A stretch of 64,000 nt of DNA from Agelaius tricolor. Taxonomy: Eukaryota > Chordata > Aves > Passeriformes > Icteridae. How positions within the stretch are numbered: the stretch's first letter is position 1; each line of letters opens with the position of its first letter. The translations under genes were made by a program, and so were the position numbers. The notes under the pieces were generated by a model, which was not told where the DNA came from, searched no databases, and worked only from the letters and a program-made list of their open reading frames with translations. Location: assembly GCA_023055355.1 (NCBI GenBank), contig JALJCS010000006.1:33734501-33798500 (forward strand), given 5' to 3'. Positions 11,601 to 25,020 of this stretch are shown here, one piece after another.

Positions 11601-14600
11601 TGTGGCTGCCAAACAAAATCTGCTCTGTTAACCAGCCATGAGACCTTGTGTCTTGGTTTTCCTGTGGTCAGATGGGGGTGTAGGGGATAAATGCAATAAC
11701 ACAAGGCTTGTTGGTTTTCTTTCACTGATGCATTAACATTAATGCATAATCTTTCAGTAATGCATTTAATTACTTAAATCAATCTAGATCCAGAATTGTC
11801 CCTGGGACTTCATCTGCAACTGATTTTTTACAAGTTCTTTGTCTTTATATCAGAGATCTTTTTACTTTGTTGCTGGAGGATGCAGGAGTGTGTGTCTTGT
11901 ATAGATGTCTGAAGAATCTGATAAGTGATAACTAGCAATCCCCTCTCCTTAGAGCTATGTTCTCTTCAGCTCAAGTAAAGTAAGTTTGTTTATAGTCTTA
12001 GAAAAAGTCTGCTCTCCATTCAATGACTACTTAAGTGAATCATAGAATGGTTGGGGCTTGAAGGGACCTTAAAGATCATGCAGTTCCAACCTCCTGCCAT
12101 GGGCAGGGACACCTTTCACTAAACCAGGTGGCTTCGGGCCCTGTCCAGCTTAGCCTTGAACACTTCCAGGGATAGAATCCATTTTTGTTTCATCATCTCA
12201 GTGAAAAATATTGGTGCTGTAGGTAATGAAATGCCATGGGTAACATGGGAAGTGATGGATGTCTCATGCATGGCTTCTTGAGTGCTTTTGCTGCAGATTA
12301 TATGTACATATCACAATGGCTTCTTTTTCTTTTGCTAGGTAATTACACAAGCAAAAGTGTGTGGGATCACCAATGAATCAGAGACAGTCAAAAGGCTTCG
12401 TTTGGCAATTGCAAATAAGGATTTTACTTTCAAAGCAGGACAATGGTAAGATCTTCTGGTACATTTGAGGGGGAAATTACTAGGAGAATTCCACTATAAC
12501 AAAGTGATGAAAGGTTTCTGGTCCTTGGGCCTTGGAAAAAAGTTGTTAATTTATATAATACTATGTTTTCTTATTGGATACTCTGTCAAAGAGCTGATAT
12601 TTGGCATAATTTTTAAACAGTCATTATAAAAAATGCTAATATTACTATTAAAAGGGCAGAAGTGGATATTCTTTAAATGTTCAGTTATAGTGTTTTGGTG
12701 TTTTCCTATGGTTGATTATATTACATTGTTTCTTCAGGAGTACTTTGAAGTTCAATGCACTTTATTCTGTAGGCTGTCTTTATGCACAAGTTATTTTTAC
12801 AGTGGAGCTGAGACTGCTGATTTGAAAGTTACTTAATTTTGGTTTATTTCTTCCCCTTGAAGTTTCCACTCTGAAAATTAAGCCTATTAAGTCAGATTAA
12901 TATATTAATATAAATGGACAAATTTGAAAATAAAAATCTTGAATTATCAAGCCTTTGAAACAATTAGCCATTTGTTTAAACAATTTTACAGGCTTTTTTT
13001 CCCAAGGAAGTAGCGGATTTTCATGTTTATCTTCCTTCCTTGTTAAAAATACTCTCACTCAGTAACTTGTTTTTTTTCCCCTTAGAAATTAATTTAAAAC
13101 TAGGAGTAGTTGCTTTTGGCAATGGACATTTAAATGTTCTTAAACTTTTTATTGGTTTTGGCCATCTGAAAGTGGTTTTGCTGAAATCAAAGTATAGCTG
13201 CTGGGGTACTAGCAGCATATGTTACTCATGGAGTGTTAATATGCTGGCTTTTAAATTTAGAACCAGAACACAAGATGCTGATTAGCAATAATTTGTTTGT
13301 GAAGTAATTTGCTACAGTTTTTGCACATGTGCAGTGACTCATATTAAATTCTTGCTTGCCAGTACTTGCAACATACATTTACCCTCCAAAAATGTTTTTG
13401 AAATGATCATGCTGGAAACTGAAAGCTTTAATTATAATTACTCTTCTTCATTTTCTTCTTCCTTGAAAGTGTTCTAATGCTATTGTAAGGTACACACCAA
13501 CTTCTCTGTACTTGTATCTATATCTTAGGTTGCATTTTTTTTGATGAGCAACACATTTTCCTGAGCAGAAAAGGCTAACCTGTTAGGATTTGCTATAGTA
13601 AGATGTTACAGTCAAAGATTGTCTCTAAAATGTTTACATTTTCTGAAAGTGTTCTAATTATTGAGTTTTTCAGAAGCAAAAGTGAATTTGTTTTGCAAGC
13701 ACTTTGGCAGATACTGGTTTTTATCTGACTTCAAATAATAATGAAGAGACTTGTTGCTGTTACACCTTTTGATTTACTAAAACATGCATTGAGGTGTATG
13801 CATGTTGCAAATACTTTCAAGAAGTAGCTTTGTGATTTTAGTGTTTTTGATCTCTCACTCCAGTAATGGGCAATTATTACTCATTTCTTAAAGATATGGT
13901 TTAGGTGGGTTTTAAAAGGAGGGAAGTAAAAAACCACCCTGGGATCTCTAGTTTACATCTATTTATGCCACTCCTTGTTGTGGGTTTTCTTCACCTTTTT
14001 CCCTTCTGCTGCTCTTTTCTCTTAGGCTGTCACAGGTAGCATTTCTTCAGGAGCCCTCTCACCCTCCCTAACATGGCTGAGACAAGCCATCAAAGCTAGT
14101 CCACTATAAGATAGTAAACTGTGCCTTGAAATCTCTCATAGCTATGTACTTGGGGAAAAAACACATCTGCATTAGTATTTGGGAAAGGTAAAAACCATGC
14201 TTGATGGTAAAAAAGGTAAAAAACATGTTTTGCAAATAATGTTTGTGTGCTTCCCCACCAGGCATGGGTAAGGTTTCCCTTACATGCCAAGGAGAACATT
14301 TGACTTAAATATAAATTGTTACTTTACAGCACAAATTCTCATATTTTTTGTTAACTTAAGGTGATCTAAGTAGGAAGATTGTTTTCCACCAGAGGGAGGT
14401 AAAGAGCTTCAGCAGCATCGTGAGATGTTCTTTGGCAGGATAAACGCTGCAATTCAAGAGTTGACCTTTCTCAGCTGCCAGGGCCTGACCGTCAGTAAAG
14501 CTGGGCCCCACAGGTAGTGGGGCTGCACAAGCTGAGGACACTGAAATAAGCTTGTCATTTTTTTTTGGTTCTAGACCATTCTTTTGCAGTCAGGTATCTT

Positions 14601-17600
14601 TATGCACTATCAAGATATTATAAGCATCAAGTTAAAAATTATATCATACTGTATGCATTCTTTGACAGAAAGAGATTTTTTCTTCAAAGGGTGAATTTTT
14701 CATGGAGTAAGCAGACATGATTTTTTTCTTCAAAAAGTGGTGACCTACTCAAAGTGCTTCTCTCTCCTCAAGCATTTGTGGTGTCTGTGAAGAATACAGC
14801 CTTGCTGTTTAAAGAAAATACCTGTGCAGTAGCAGTCAGTCTGTATTTCTTGTTGCATCCCCACTTAACTAATACTGAGCCAGCCTAACCCAGGCATGAA
14901 TTGAATAATGTTTTTCTAGTACCTGGCATTGTTTATCAGTGTGGCTGTTTCCTAAGGGGACCAGCACAACTGGTTATAGGCATTTGGTTTATTGTGAAAT
15001 ACAGTGCTTTTGTTATGTGCTGTAGAAAGCAGAAGCATTTAAAGACTTATGGAACACAGAGGAGTGCAGATGATAGATCACAAATCAACTTGTAATTTTT
15101 TTCTGAATTCTTTGGAAGCCTAATCAAGGCTTATCAAAGCCGTACTTTTATGAGACTGAATTATAGTTCATATATAGTAATGGCTTGCCTTCCATACTCT
15201 CTAATGGCTGGTATTGCAGAAGCTTAGCCACATGTTACCTTCTTATCTGTACAAATTCATGCATGGTTTGCTTTTAAGCTGAAAGGAAAAAAAAGTAGCA
15301 ATTTATTCCAGTTCAATTTCATATAACCTAAAAAAGCGATATCTGCCACCAGAGGGAGCTGCAGTTCTGCTGCCAACTGTGGACTTCTTATATGGGAAAT
15401 TTTTTACATACTGTTGGTTTTATTTCAGATATTTCATCTACTCAGGAAAAGAAAGTGTTTAATATAAAGTAATTTCCCTAAAATTAAAATGCCAATCTTC
15501 TTATGTTTGAAAATTGAAGAGCCCGTCAAAAGGACCATAAAGAGTGTGAATTAAGCTACTCTATCAGACCATAATTATTTGTTTGTTCTAATATGCAAAT
15601 AATTGATTTAAAACACTTAGAATTCTAGTCTGTTGTGAGATGTGACATCTAATGCTAAAAGCAGAATGGTTTGAAAACCTTCTAGTTTAGCAAACACGAT
15701 GACATGGTTCTAGAAGAAAATAATTCTAAGGAAATGGTGTTGTTCAAGGTTAACTCCATTTTTGGAAAAGTTACATTACAGAAATGAAGATATTGTAAAG
15801 GAAAGATAATTGAAACAAAGGCAGCCACATTATTTTGGCTATTGTTGTCCATGTTTGGGGTTGTTGGCTTCTTTTTTAAACTTTCGTGTCTGATCTATTT
15901 TTAGGGTCGATTTCTTTATTCCTGGAGTATCTGTAGTTGGGGGATTCTCAATATGTTCAAGCCCTGGCCTGTTAGAACGAGAAGGAATACTAGAGCTGGC
16001 AGTAAAGCACACTGCTCATCCTCCTGCTCACTGGATTCACACTGAGGTAAATGACATTAACTGGGAGATTGGGCTTGCTCTCTTTTTTTTGAGGTAAAGG
16101 GGATGGTGTGTAGTTTTAGACCACTTTGTGCTATTAACTGCAAAATTCACGTTGACTTCTTTAAGCATTTTTGATACAACATAAATCTTAAAACCTTTTG
16201 TTCAGTAAGGGACTGAAACTGGATGTTTATATGGAAATATGGTTATTGTGATCTTTTGACACCACTTGTGCTTACAGCGGACTTAAAGTGATATTGTAGT
16301 TAGTGTATATAAGGGTTCTCACTCCTCTGGAATTAATGAATTTTTGAAAAACCTCTGTTCTAACTTATATCCCTGAGAACAGGCAGTGTTACACATTACA
16401 AAGTTACCTTTGATAACCTTTCATAATTCTTGACTATTTCTGTAAATATAAAGTGGGAATCGCTGACAAATCACAGATAGAGATTATTAAAGGGGAGCCA
16501 AGGAAGATACTTAGAGCAGTTCTTCTGAAATGATAAAACATTTCAGAATATCCATAGTATTCTTTTAAATGCACAATATTTTTGTATAAAGACATAACAC
16601 AAGGCTTGGGTTTTTGCTGTATGAAAAGTAAAGTCTGAGATTTGGCCTCATGGTGTTTTGTTCATCATTTACCCCATTTAGTTTGTCAGATGTGTCACAT
16701 GTTTCATCAGTGATCTGTCCTATCAACTTTTGTTCTTTTCACAGTCTCTGGAAACTATTTAAGAATTTTTGATGTTGTAAATCAATTTTTATTGCTGAGT
16801 TTTCTGGTGGAATTTATAGGATAAATCTTTAGTTAAGGGGTAACCTACATCAAACCTGAGGCCATGGAGAAACCTCCAGGGTATACATGGACTCTTCTAG
16901 CTAAACAAAAGTGTGTGCTTTTCTTCAGGAAACAAGCAGAAAAAATAGCAACCTAGAATTCAGAAATGTTGCATATATGGTGACAAAACTGGTACTTGTT
17001 TAAAAATTGTCCTAAAGGAAGTTGGTATCTCAGGTTAAAAATATTATGGGAGTAATTAACACTGATTTACTCACTGTATTTGTGTTTTTTACAGGTATTT
17101 ATTTCTTAATATTACTGTACATAAAATAGTAAATTTTAGCACCATGTATTTTACATAACTTGAGGAAGATGTAGCCTGTTCTTTAAAAAGTATCCATGTA
17201 ATGTATTGATTGCTTCACTTCTCTGCGTGAGCTGTGTCTATAAACTAGGCTAAAGGACAACACTTTCTCATGGTGTTACTCCAGAATTTTACTATTTTTT
17301 CTTGTATACTAACTTACTGTTATCATTGTCATGGCCAAAGCATGGAAATATCTGGAAGGCTGCTGGTTAAGAGAGATTCTCCCCAAATCCCATGTCCGAT
17401 CTTGAGGAACTATGGCTGGTTAAGGGGGCAGATGTGAGATTGTTTCTCCCTAAAATTGCTTATTTCCTCAAAGGGTACCATATTCTGTGTCCTCCTTTGG
17501 CCACATGGATCTGGAACATGTGGATTTGTGCTTCTCTAGACCAGAGTAAAACATGGTGGGAAAGGGTGGCAGTGTACATCACAAGGGAGAGAGAAATCAT

Positions 17601-20600
17601 TACAGATAATGAATCCTCATTGCCCTACAGTATACTTGAGACAAAAGTTCTGCAATAATTAAGAGAAGCAAGAAAATTGTTGGGTGTTTTTAATGATCAT
17701 GCATACTATCTTAGGAACCCCTGTGTTCTATCCAGTACCTGCATCCAAGGGCCTCCTTCTTGCTCCTGGTGGAATTGTTACACTTTACACCTTAGCTGTC
17801 TGTGCAGCCTTCGTTAATGGAACTCCCTTTGTTTCAGTTTGCTGTTTCCTGCTGTGAAAAGAATTCTTTGGAGAAAGTGTTTTCATTCTCTAAACTAATT
17901 TTTCAGCAGTTCCTATAGCTTCTTTTTCTGTCCTCCATTCCCACTTTTTTTGGTTTCCCTATTCCCTTCATTTTATCTTTTAAAACCTATGTATGGCCTA
18001 AGTGCTCTTGTTTGCTCTGTCAGCATGCAGTGATGTGGAAGAACTCACCTGACCTCTCTGTACTGCAGCTTCACCCTTCAGACAGGATGCACTGCTGGTT
18101 TACCAAGGAGATACTGACCCAAGTGGATTTTTTTGTTGTAGCTTTTGTTTTCCATGTATCAAAAAAAACATGCTTGGACACATTTCTTTAGGAAGTAATT
18201 TCTCACATACAAGTGGAGAGTAAGAGAGATTTTCCCCTGATTTTTCTTCTTCTGAGTCTCTGAAGTTGCAACTGCAGAAATGATTCTGCAAGAAACATTC
18301 TTGTGGATACTTGCTTCACTTTTGAGTGGATTTTAATTTTAAGGAATGGGGATGGAAAACTTTTTGTATATGCAACTTATTCTGACCTTCAGTGACCTCA
18401 TAGGAAGACCTTTTTTGGCATGAAGCTGCTTTTGGGTGAAGTGTGATTTCACATGTTGAGCTCGGGTTTTCACAACCACACATTGTTGTTGGAAAACTCT
18501 GTGTGAATTGTTCCTCTTTCAACTCTTATGGGGACAGGAAGGGGGAGTCACCATCCTGCCTTACCATAAGACTGAAACTTTTGAAAGTAGAACTAGATCC
18601 CTAGAGACACTGGGTTACTTCAGATAGTTGGAAAGTGTGTATATATTTTAAAGTCCTTCTGGTTTTCTTTCACTGGTCAATTTAAATAAAAATCACAGCC
18701 CAGCAAACCTTGTGACTGGGATGCAAAAAGAGTAAGATTTCAACTTTTGCATTTAGTTCTGAAATTAAATATCTTCTTTTCCATCCTAGTGTACTCTTGA
18801 CTCAGAAGTGGCTCTGCGAGTGGGAGGTGATTTCTTCTTTGATCCTCAGCCTGGTGACTCCCCAGTAAACCTAGTGCTGATAGCAGGGGGTGTTGGAATT
18901 AATCCATTGTTTTCTATACTGCTGCATATAGCAGATCTTCATGGATACCAAGAGGGTAAAGGAAAAAGACACAAATTGGGAACAGCGAAGCTGCACTACA
19001 GTGCAAAAAATACCAGTGAACTCTTATTTAAGGTAAATCAAAAGTTTTTTTTTTAAAAACAGGTCTCAGCTATTCAGCTGCTAGTGTGTATATCAATGTT
19101 ACCAAATTCCAGAGAGTCCTTCTGTCTAAGACACTGTACAAACAGAGACAAAAGTCACTTCCTGCCTCAAATCCCGTGTGTGTTTTGTTAACTACTTATG
19201 CCAGTGTACAAAGTAAGGCTGTTACTGGACACATCTGCTCCCATTGATTTTGATAAGTCAATTACCCCTGAATTTTACTATATCCCTGCATTTTACTATG
19301 ATCTTGTAAGACCATCATAGTATACTAAAGATTATATATATATGTATATACACACTAATAGTCTGCATAGTGCTATAATACTGTAATGACATAGTCTTAA
19401 GTAGAAATTGTATTGAATGTAAAGACTAGAAAAGAATAATTCTATCCAAAGGAATACTTTCTAAAATAACAGCAGATTTTTATTGATAATGTATTAGTTA
19501 CTAATAAGTACTAGTGTATGAATGAAGGATTTATAGCTGCTTTTAAAACTGCTTGTTTTACTGCAGTACTTCATCAACATTTACTCAGCAGTTAACAATC
19601 AGTTGTCACACTCAGCCATTAAGGTTTATTGACAATATCTTAGGGTCAAATTAGCACAGCTTCTGTAAAGAAGCATCCAAAATTATTTATGGGGTTTTTA
19701 AGTATTGAAAGCTTTTGACTGTGACATGAAGAGCTGTCATGATTCCAGAAAATGTGTATAGGATCCATCACTAGTTTTATTTCTGTACTTCTAGCATGTT
19801 TCTAGATACGGAAATACTTGCTTTCTTTGAAAAGTCATTTGTTTGTTGCTAGAAGTGGAATAATCTGCTCTTCCTTTTGCCACCTACTGATCTTCCAGTC
19901 TGTTCTAAGCATGCACAGGTTTTTCCAGTGCCAGTACTGACATTCCTGGCATTCACTTAAGCAGTTTTACGACAGCAGAACTTTTGCACTAAAGCTTCTG
20001 GGACAAAAGAGAAAACAGTGTCATCATGCACAGTGCTTAAAATATATCCCTCCTTCATTCTTCACATGTCCCTCAGATCCAGAACATGGCTGTCAAAATT
20101 CTTCACTTTTGTGCAGAGGATTGAGGAAACAGAATCCCTAGCAGCCTTTATGCTGTTGTGACAAACATCAGTACAGGTTGTGTACAATCTCAGGAGGACC
20201 TGCTGGGTTACCACTGATGGTTTGGAGGACGTGGTCCCTGAGGGAGCAGCTGTGTATGGGCTGACAAGGGCAAAGGGAGATGCCATGGTGGGGTCTGATC
20301 CTTACTGTGCTCTCATGTCACAGGCTGAGGCACTGGAAATATCCTTAGTGCAAATGATAGAAGCAACAGCATTGGGGTACAAAGACAGCAAGTCAATAGT
20401 GGAGGTGCTGCTGGAACACTGTACAGCAGTGGCAATATATGCTGCTCTCCATCCCATGTCTTTTTAGGTATTCAGGAACAGATTTTTTACAAAGTAGAAT
20501 CTCTCTGAGTTTTTTTGTTAAGCAACCCAGGGCAGACTCAGTGTAGTAACTACTTAACAAGCAAACACTAAAATGAGCAAATTTACCTAGAAATTATTTT

Positions 20601-22202
20601 TACTTCAGAATATTTTAAAGAATTTCCAGTGCCTATTGAAGCAGTGAAAATCCTGTATAATGCAGAATCTAGACAGTAGCTAAATTTTAATTTCAGAACT
20701 AACTACAGCATCTGACTAACATATTCTTTTTTTGCTGATTTGAACTAAAGCCACTGGGGGTTTGGTGGTAACTTACCACAGCTGTGACTTAGGGAACTGA
20801 AAATGAGTTTATACTTTCTACTCTGGTAAAAATAACATTAGCATTACGTGGTAGTTGGTTTTACTTAAGAACATAAGACACTAAAGGGTCTAGTGACCTT
20901 ATCAGATAAACCAGACAAGACTCAAAAAGTTTGTAACTAATGGTAAAGACATACTGAAGGGTTTTTTTTTAATGGAAAACCCCTGTGGAAGTAGAAGGAG
21001 GAAATACTGAGAATTCATAAGGGGAAGAAATTGGGAAATGACCTAAGTGGCTCTTAGGTCCAAATCTTACAGATTGTAATCTATGTCAGAAAAGGAGAAA
21101 AGCACTAACAAGGCTGGCAGGGTATTTGCATTCCAAGTGTGGGAATTCTGTGTATGTGTGCAGGTCAGGCCTGTGGAATCACACCCATCAGGTTCTCACT
21201 GCTGAAATGCAAAGTCTTGGTTCTCAGTAATAATCACTGGCATTCTGGGACTGTGTGCATACATCTGCTTTGATTTAATGGGCTGTGGTGTAAGCAAGTG
21301 TGTTTAACATTACAGAAGAATATTCTTGGTTTGATGAAGGCGTTTCCTGGAAAGATCACATGTTGTTTCCACGTCACCCAGCAGCACTCACAGATCTGTA
21401 AAGAACTGCAGCCACACGTTACAGGTAAATGTCATTGTACAGAGATCCTGTCTGAAGCCCCAGTTTGATTACATCCTACAGGATGAAGCTGTGCATAATA
21501 ACCCAGCATTTTTACATTTAAAGCTTCAAAATGAGATGTGAGTTAAACAGTTTCTCTGTACTTATTCCACTTTGCAGAAAAGTTTTCTCTTTGCAGTTTT
21601 TTTTCCTCTGTTAATCCTAAACTTTACAGGGGTATTTCCCACTGCAGACTTTATTCCAGAAACTATTAAGCAAATGCTGTTTACTTTCCTTAAGGTGGGA
21701 TTGATGAAGCATGAGCTGACTGCTTATGAGATACTTCAGCATGTTTCCATGTCTGCTGTATTTGTGTTAGAGATACCTATTTTTTATGTGAATTTGGGAT
21801 TTTACTTGTCTGTAAGCCATGTTTCTCTTCAGTGACTAATACCCTCTGCATTCCAAGTACAAGCAATGATCTAAATCCCCAGAAAAAAATGGTTTTGGAA
21901 GCCTTAAATCTCAATACCTATTATCCTGGAACAGGCCAGGCATTTCTAAAAAATGAGTGCTTGAAATACTTCTAACCAGACACTGTTTTTGAAGTGACTT
22001 CACAATTAATATTTCTGTTCTCATTTCCTACTTTTTTTCTTTGTCAGAGGGAAGAATATCTGAAAAGGATCTAGAGAAACACGTATCTAATGATACTTCA
22101 TGGTACATCTGTGGTCCCCCTCCAATGATAGAATCTATATCCAAACTACTCACTAACATTGGTGTTCCTAGAAACCGTGTTTTCTTTGAGAAATGGTGGT
22201 AG
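8689..22202 (+). CDS. OXNAD1: OXNAD1, oxidoreductase NAD-binding domain-containing protein 1, 7 coding exons
   Basis: This is a probable mitochondrial flavoprotein of the ferredoxin-NADP reductase fold; its substrate is not established. Coding exons are 8689-8822, 9083-9146, 12339-12445, 15905-16046, 18790-19032, 21316-21424 and 22048-22202 (TAG). All have GT-AG borders and compatible phases, giving 317 residues against 312 in human. Residues 1-53 contain no acidic residue and several Arg/Lys, as in a mitochondrial presequence. The FAD-binding part includes AGQWVDFFIPG (99-109) and GGFSICSSP (114-122). The NAD(P)-binding part has [12 protein letters not shown] (177-188), the CGPPPM motif (288-293) and the C-terminal FEKWW. 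The ATG has A at -3 and G at +4 and aligns with the human start. The 5' UTR continues upstream in this exon to the acceptor at 8656. No frame break is seen. It is transcribed divergently from DPH3 and convergently with RFTN1. Confidence 0.97.
9147..12338 (+). other. OXNAD1 intron between coding exons 2 and 3
   Basis: This intron holds a short antisense CR1 tip at about 12038-12180. The remainder is AT-rich, with no recognisable repeat, exon or RNA gene. Confidence 0.8.
12038..12180 (-). mobile_element. CR1 LINE, 3' tip, antisense
   Basis: The plus strand reads AATCATAGAATGGTTGGGGC, then AAGGGACCTTAAAGATCATG, then CCAACCTCCTGCCATGGGCA and GGGACACC. This is the reverse complement of the well-conserved avian CR1 3' terminus. 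About 140 bp are retained. Confidence 0.92.
14386..14400 (+). promoter_or_regulatory. CTCF-like motif
   Basis: CCACCAGAGGGAGGT resembles the CTCF core (CCACnAGnGGGCGC type), with two departures at its 3' end. This is a motif match by eye only; occupancy is unknown. Confidence 0.35.
15345..15361 (+). promoter_or_regulatory. CTCF-like motif (stronger)
   Basis: GCCACCAGAGGGAGCTG is a close match to the extended CTCF core, in the same direction as the motif 960 bp upstream. It lies in an OXNAD1 intron, about 540 bp before the exon at 15905. Confidence 0.45.
16047..18789 (+). other. OXNAD1 intron between coding exons 4 and 5
   Basis: No repeat family, exon or RNA gene is recognised here. The open frames of 60-90 codons are at chance level. 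Confidence 0.75.
19033..21315 (+). other. OXNAD1 intron between coding exons 5 and 6
   Basis: The intron is mostly AT-rich, with a small alternating TA/TG tract near 19335. A GC-richer patch at 20060-20465 is open for 95 codons on the plus strand (20180-20467) and reads protein-like. I do not recognise it, and it is discussed as a possible retrocopy. Confidence 0.7.
21425..22047 (+). other. OXNAD1 last intron
   Basis: I see nothing beyond splice signals: a GTAAAT donor at 21425 and a pyrimidine tract followed by CAG at 22045-22047. Confidence 0.8.
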
Positions 22203-22373
22203 TGACACCCGCTGAAGAGAAAATTATAGTATTTTTTCCAGTGCATTTTGATAAAATGTACAGAGATGGACTATGAATTATTTTGAAGATTTTAATGAAG
22301 ATGTCCTCAATGATTAACTGTAATACACCTGTAATACAGTGCTGCTGCTTTGGGGAAAGAAAAGTGATTTTAT

Positions 22374-22379
22374 ATTAAA
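22374..22379 (+). terminator. OXNAD1 polyadenylation signal ATTAAA
   Basis: ATTAAA lies 172 bases after the stop codon and is followed within 25-35 bases by the GT-rich string GATGGTTTGCC. It gives a short 3' UTR of about 190 bases. No canonical AATAAA lies closer. Confidence 0.7.
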
Positions 22380-24965
22380 GACATTAACTGTTCTAGTTTT
22401 TCGATGGTTTGCCTTTTCTTATGGGTGGCAGCATATTTTCACTTTATACACTTGCCCTGTTAGTCAGCTTTTAAAAGACTTTTTCAGTGCCTGATTCAGC
22501 ACTTGTAGAGAATTAGTTGTGCAGCAAGGCCAGATATGTTTGTAAGGATAATTCAGGTCACAAGCTCTGCATCTGCTCCAAATGAGTCAACACACTTCCC
22601 CCCCAGTTCTATATAATGTATTTACTATTTTTATAGAAAAGCTGCTGTGTTGTGACTTCCTTCTCTTGCCATTTCTTCTCAGAAGAAAAAAAAACCGACC
22701 TTTTATGTGGTTTATATAAATAAGTTAGTTGTGTTGAGAGAGATATTTTCTCACAATCCTGTTTAGCCCTGAGTTGAAAGTGTTGAGTGCAGCATTCAGA
22801 GGAATTCTTCCCCTGAACCTGTATCCTGTGCTGAGGCTGTTCAGCCAAGATTGTGCTTGCATGGGCCATGTCCTCAAAAGCAGCACTGGCCAGCAACAGC
22901 TGAGACAGGAAATCTCCACAGTCCTGCTGCATAAATTACTGAGCTTTAGGGGATTCCAGGACATAGTGCTTGGAAAAAGTCTTTGGAAAGGTTGGTCATG
23001 CAAGGCATGAGTGTACCTCTAGGTGTAATGGCCAATACCTGAGCCCTTCCTGAATGACCCTTCTTTGTCCAACTTTTAGAAAAACTCATCATAGAAATTA
23101 GGAGACCAACAAAATATATAATGAGTTTTTTAGATATCTGCATAGACAGTTCAAGTCCTTAAGTGGCAGAGATTCATCCTGTACACTTGAAGACCTCAGT
23201 CAGGAACAGTATCAAAAATACTAAATTCATATTGAATTAGTAAAAATGTCAAATGGATAAGGCCTTCCCTTTGTTAGTGGCTCCTTTCCTTCAGTTACAT
23301 GTTTCAGACATAGCAGTCTAGGTAATGCAGCACGTTCCTTGCCATCAGTGTCTCCCTGCTCTGCCATAAATAGGGGTTGCAGAGACACTGAACCACCAGC
23401 CAGTTCCCAGCTTGCTGCACTTGCCTTGGTGTGAAGCACTTTGTTTTTCAAGCATAATGTCCCTGTGGCTGGCTAAGAAGGCCTCAAGCCCAGCTGTAGC
23501 TCTTTCCCAAGAAGTCATTTCAGCTGCAGCATACTCCAGTTGTACCCTCTTTTTATCAGTCTGGTACATTGTACAGCCTGGGGGCTGCTTACTGCCACAT
23601 CCATGTGCACCTCATCCTCAGACTGCAGAGAGGCAGCCCTGCTGGGAAAGGCCAGGCCTTGCAGGAGCAGCACACAGCTGGGACTGTGTCAGGAGCTGAT
23701 AAACAAATGAAATAATGCCAGTTCTTCCTAGGTATTGAAGGGAACAGGCCATACCTGCTGCCACTCAGCACACACAGAACTTAAGGACAGGCTCAATTTT
23801 CCATCTGGAGGGGTGAATCTGATTGATGGACCTTTAAAAGTTGCCTCTTGGGGACAGTACTGTGATGAGGCTTTGCCCCCAAGTTTGTGCCTTCTGCTGC
23901 CTACGCTTAGGTCTGTGCTTCTGTTCCATGCAGTGCCACTGCCAGCTGCCATTGCTGGCCCCCTGTGTAGCCACTGCAGGCCCAGAGGGGATGTCTCATC
24001 CAATCCCTCCTCCTCAATGAGAGGAAGATTCCTTCTGAGTACCCCTATTTCAATGAATGCTTCCTTGTTTGTTCACTCTAGAATGTAAATAGGACAGCGT
24101 GCTCGTCACAAAAAATAACACCCAGGGGGTTTTGTGTTCACAGAGATCGCAGCTGACATGTCAGAGCTTGATGCTTGAAAGAAGCAGGGCTTTCCTAGGA
24201 ACGTGCAATCCATTGCTATCAGGAAGTACTGGTGCCCTAAAATAGCCACGCACTAGGCTCGTCTGTGTTTTAACAGTGTCATGATAAAAAGATTCTGAGA
24301 AGCCTTTAAATGTTGTTTTTCTTATGACTTCTAAATCATGTCATGAATTATAAACTGGTATACCCTTTTCTTCCCTTAATGCAGAGGCTTTCTGCAGCCC
24401 AAATTACATCTCTTTCACAAACCTTCCTCAGACCTGCACCAAAATGTCCATTTAACAAAAGGCATTTTGAACCCCTTTGCTTCTGTCATCATCTTCTTTT
24501 CCCTCTAACCTCCTTCTGTCATCCCCTGTTACACTCAGCCTGAGTGCTGTGGGGCAAGGACACATCTCTCTAATTGTGTGGGCTCACCCACTCGGAGAGC
24601 AGGATGAAACACACACAAACACTGCCCCGAAACACGGGCAAGAACAATTATGTCATACCCCCTGCCCCCCCAAATAGTAGTAAGCTCTGGTACTGTAGCA
24701 AGAAGTCCTTTCTTACCTTGTAATAAATGCCATTTCTAAGCCAAGAAATCGGGAAAGTTGTTGACGTCCCCTTCCTCCACAGCCTTTTCCTGTTGACACT
24801 TCAGAATCTTTGGAAGCCTCTTTCTAAAGAGTTTCCTGGTCTTTTAGTGAGACGTCAGTTTCACCTTAAAGTCTGTTATTGCATCTGACTCTGCTGTAAT
24901 TGAAGATAAAAATAACATCCCAGAAACATTAACCCATATAAACACATGGTCTACAAGCAATTCAA

Positions 24966-25020
24966 TAAATGTGATATTGGCCTGCACTGGTGGGAACAAT
25001 GCAGGCCAATATCACATTTA
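24966..25020. repeat. perfect 21-bp inverted repeat with 13-bp spacer
   Basis: The left arm 24966-24986 (starts TAAATGTGATATTGG) is the exact reverse complement of the right arm 25000-25020. The spacer is CTGGTGGGAACAA. Complementarity stops abruptly at both outer ends. A perfect match of this length is not expected by chance in 64 kb. Confidence 0.97.

Larger units (their letters stand above)
12446..15904 (+). other. OXNAD1 intron between coding exons 3 and 4
   Basis: This AT-rich intron has no transposon I can name. It contains two same-direction CTCF-like motifs (14386 and 15345), listed separately. Confidence 0.8.
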
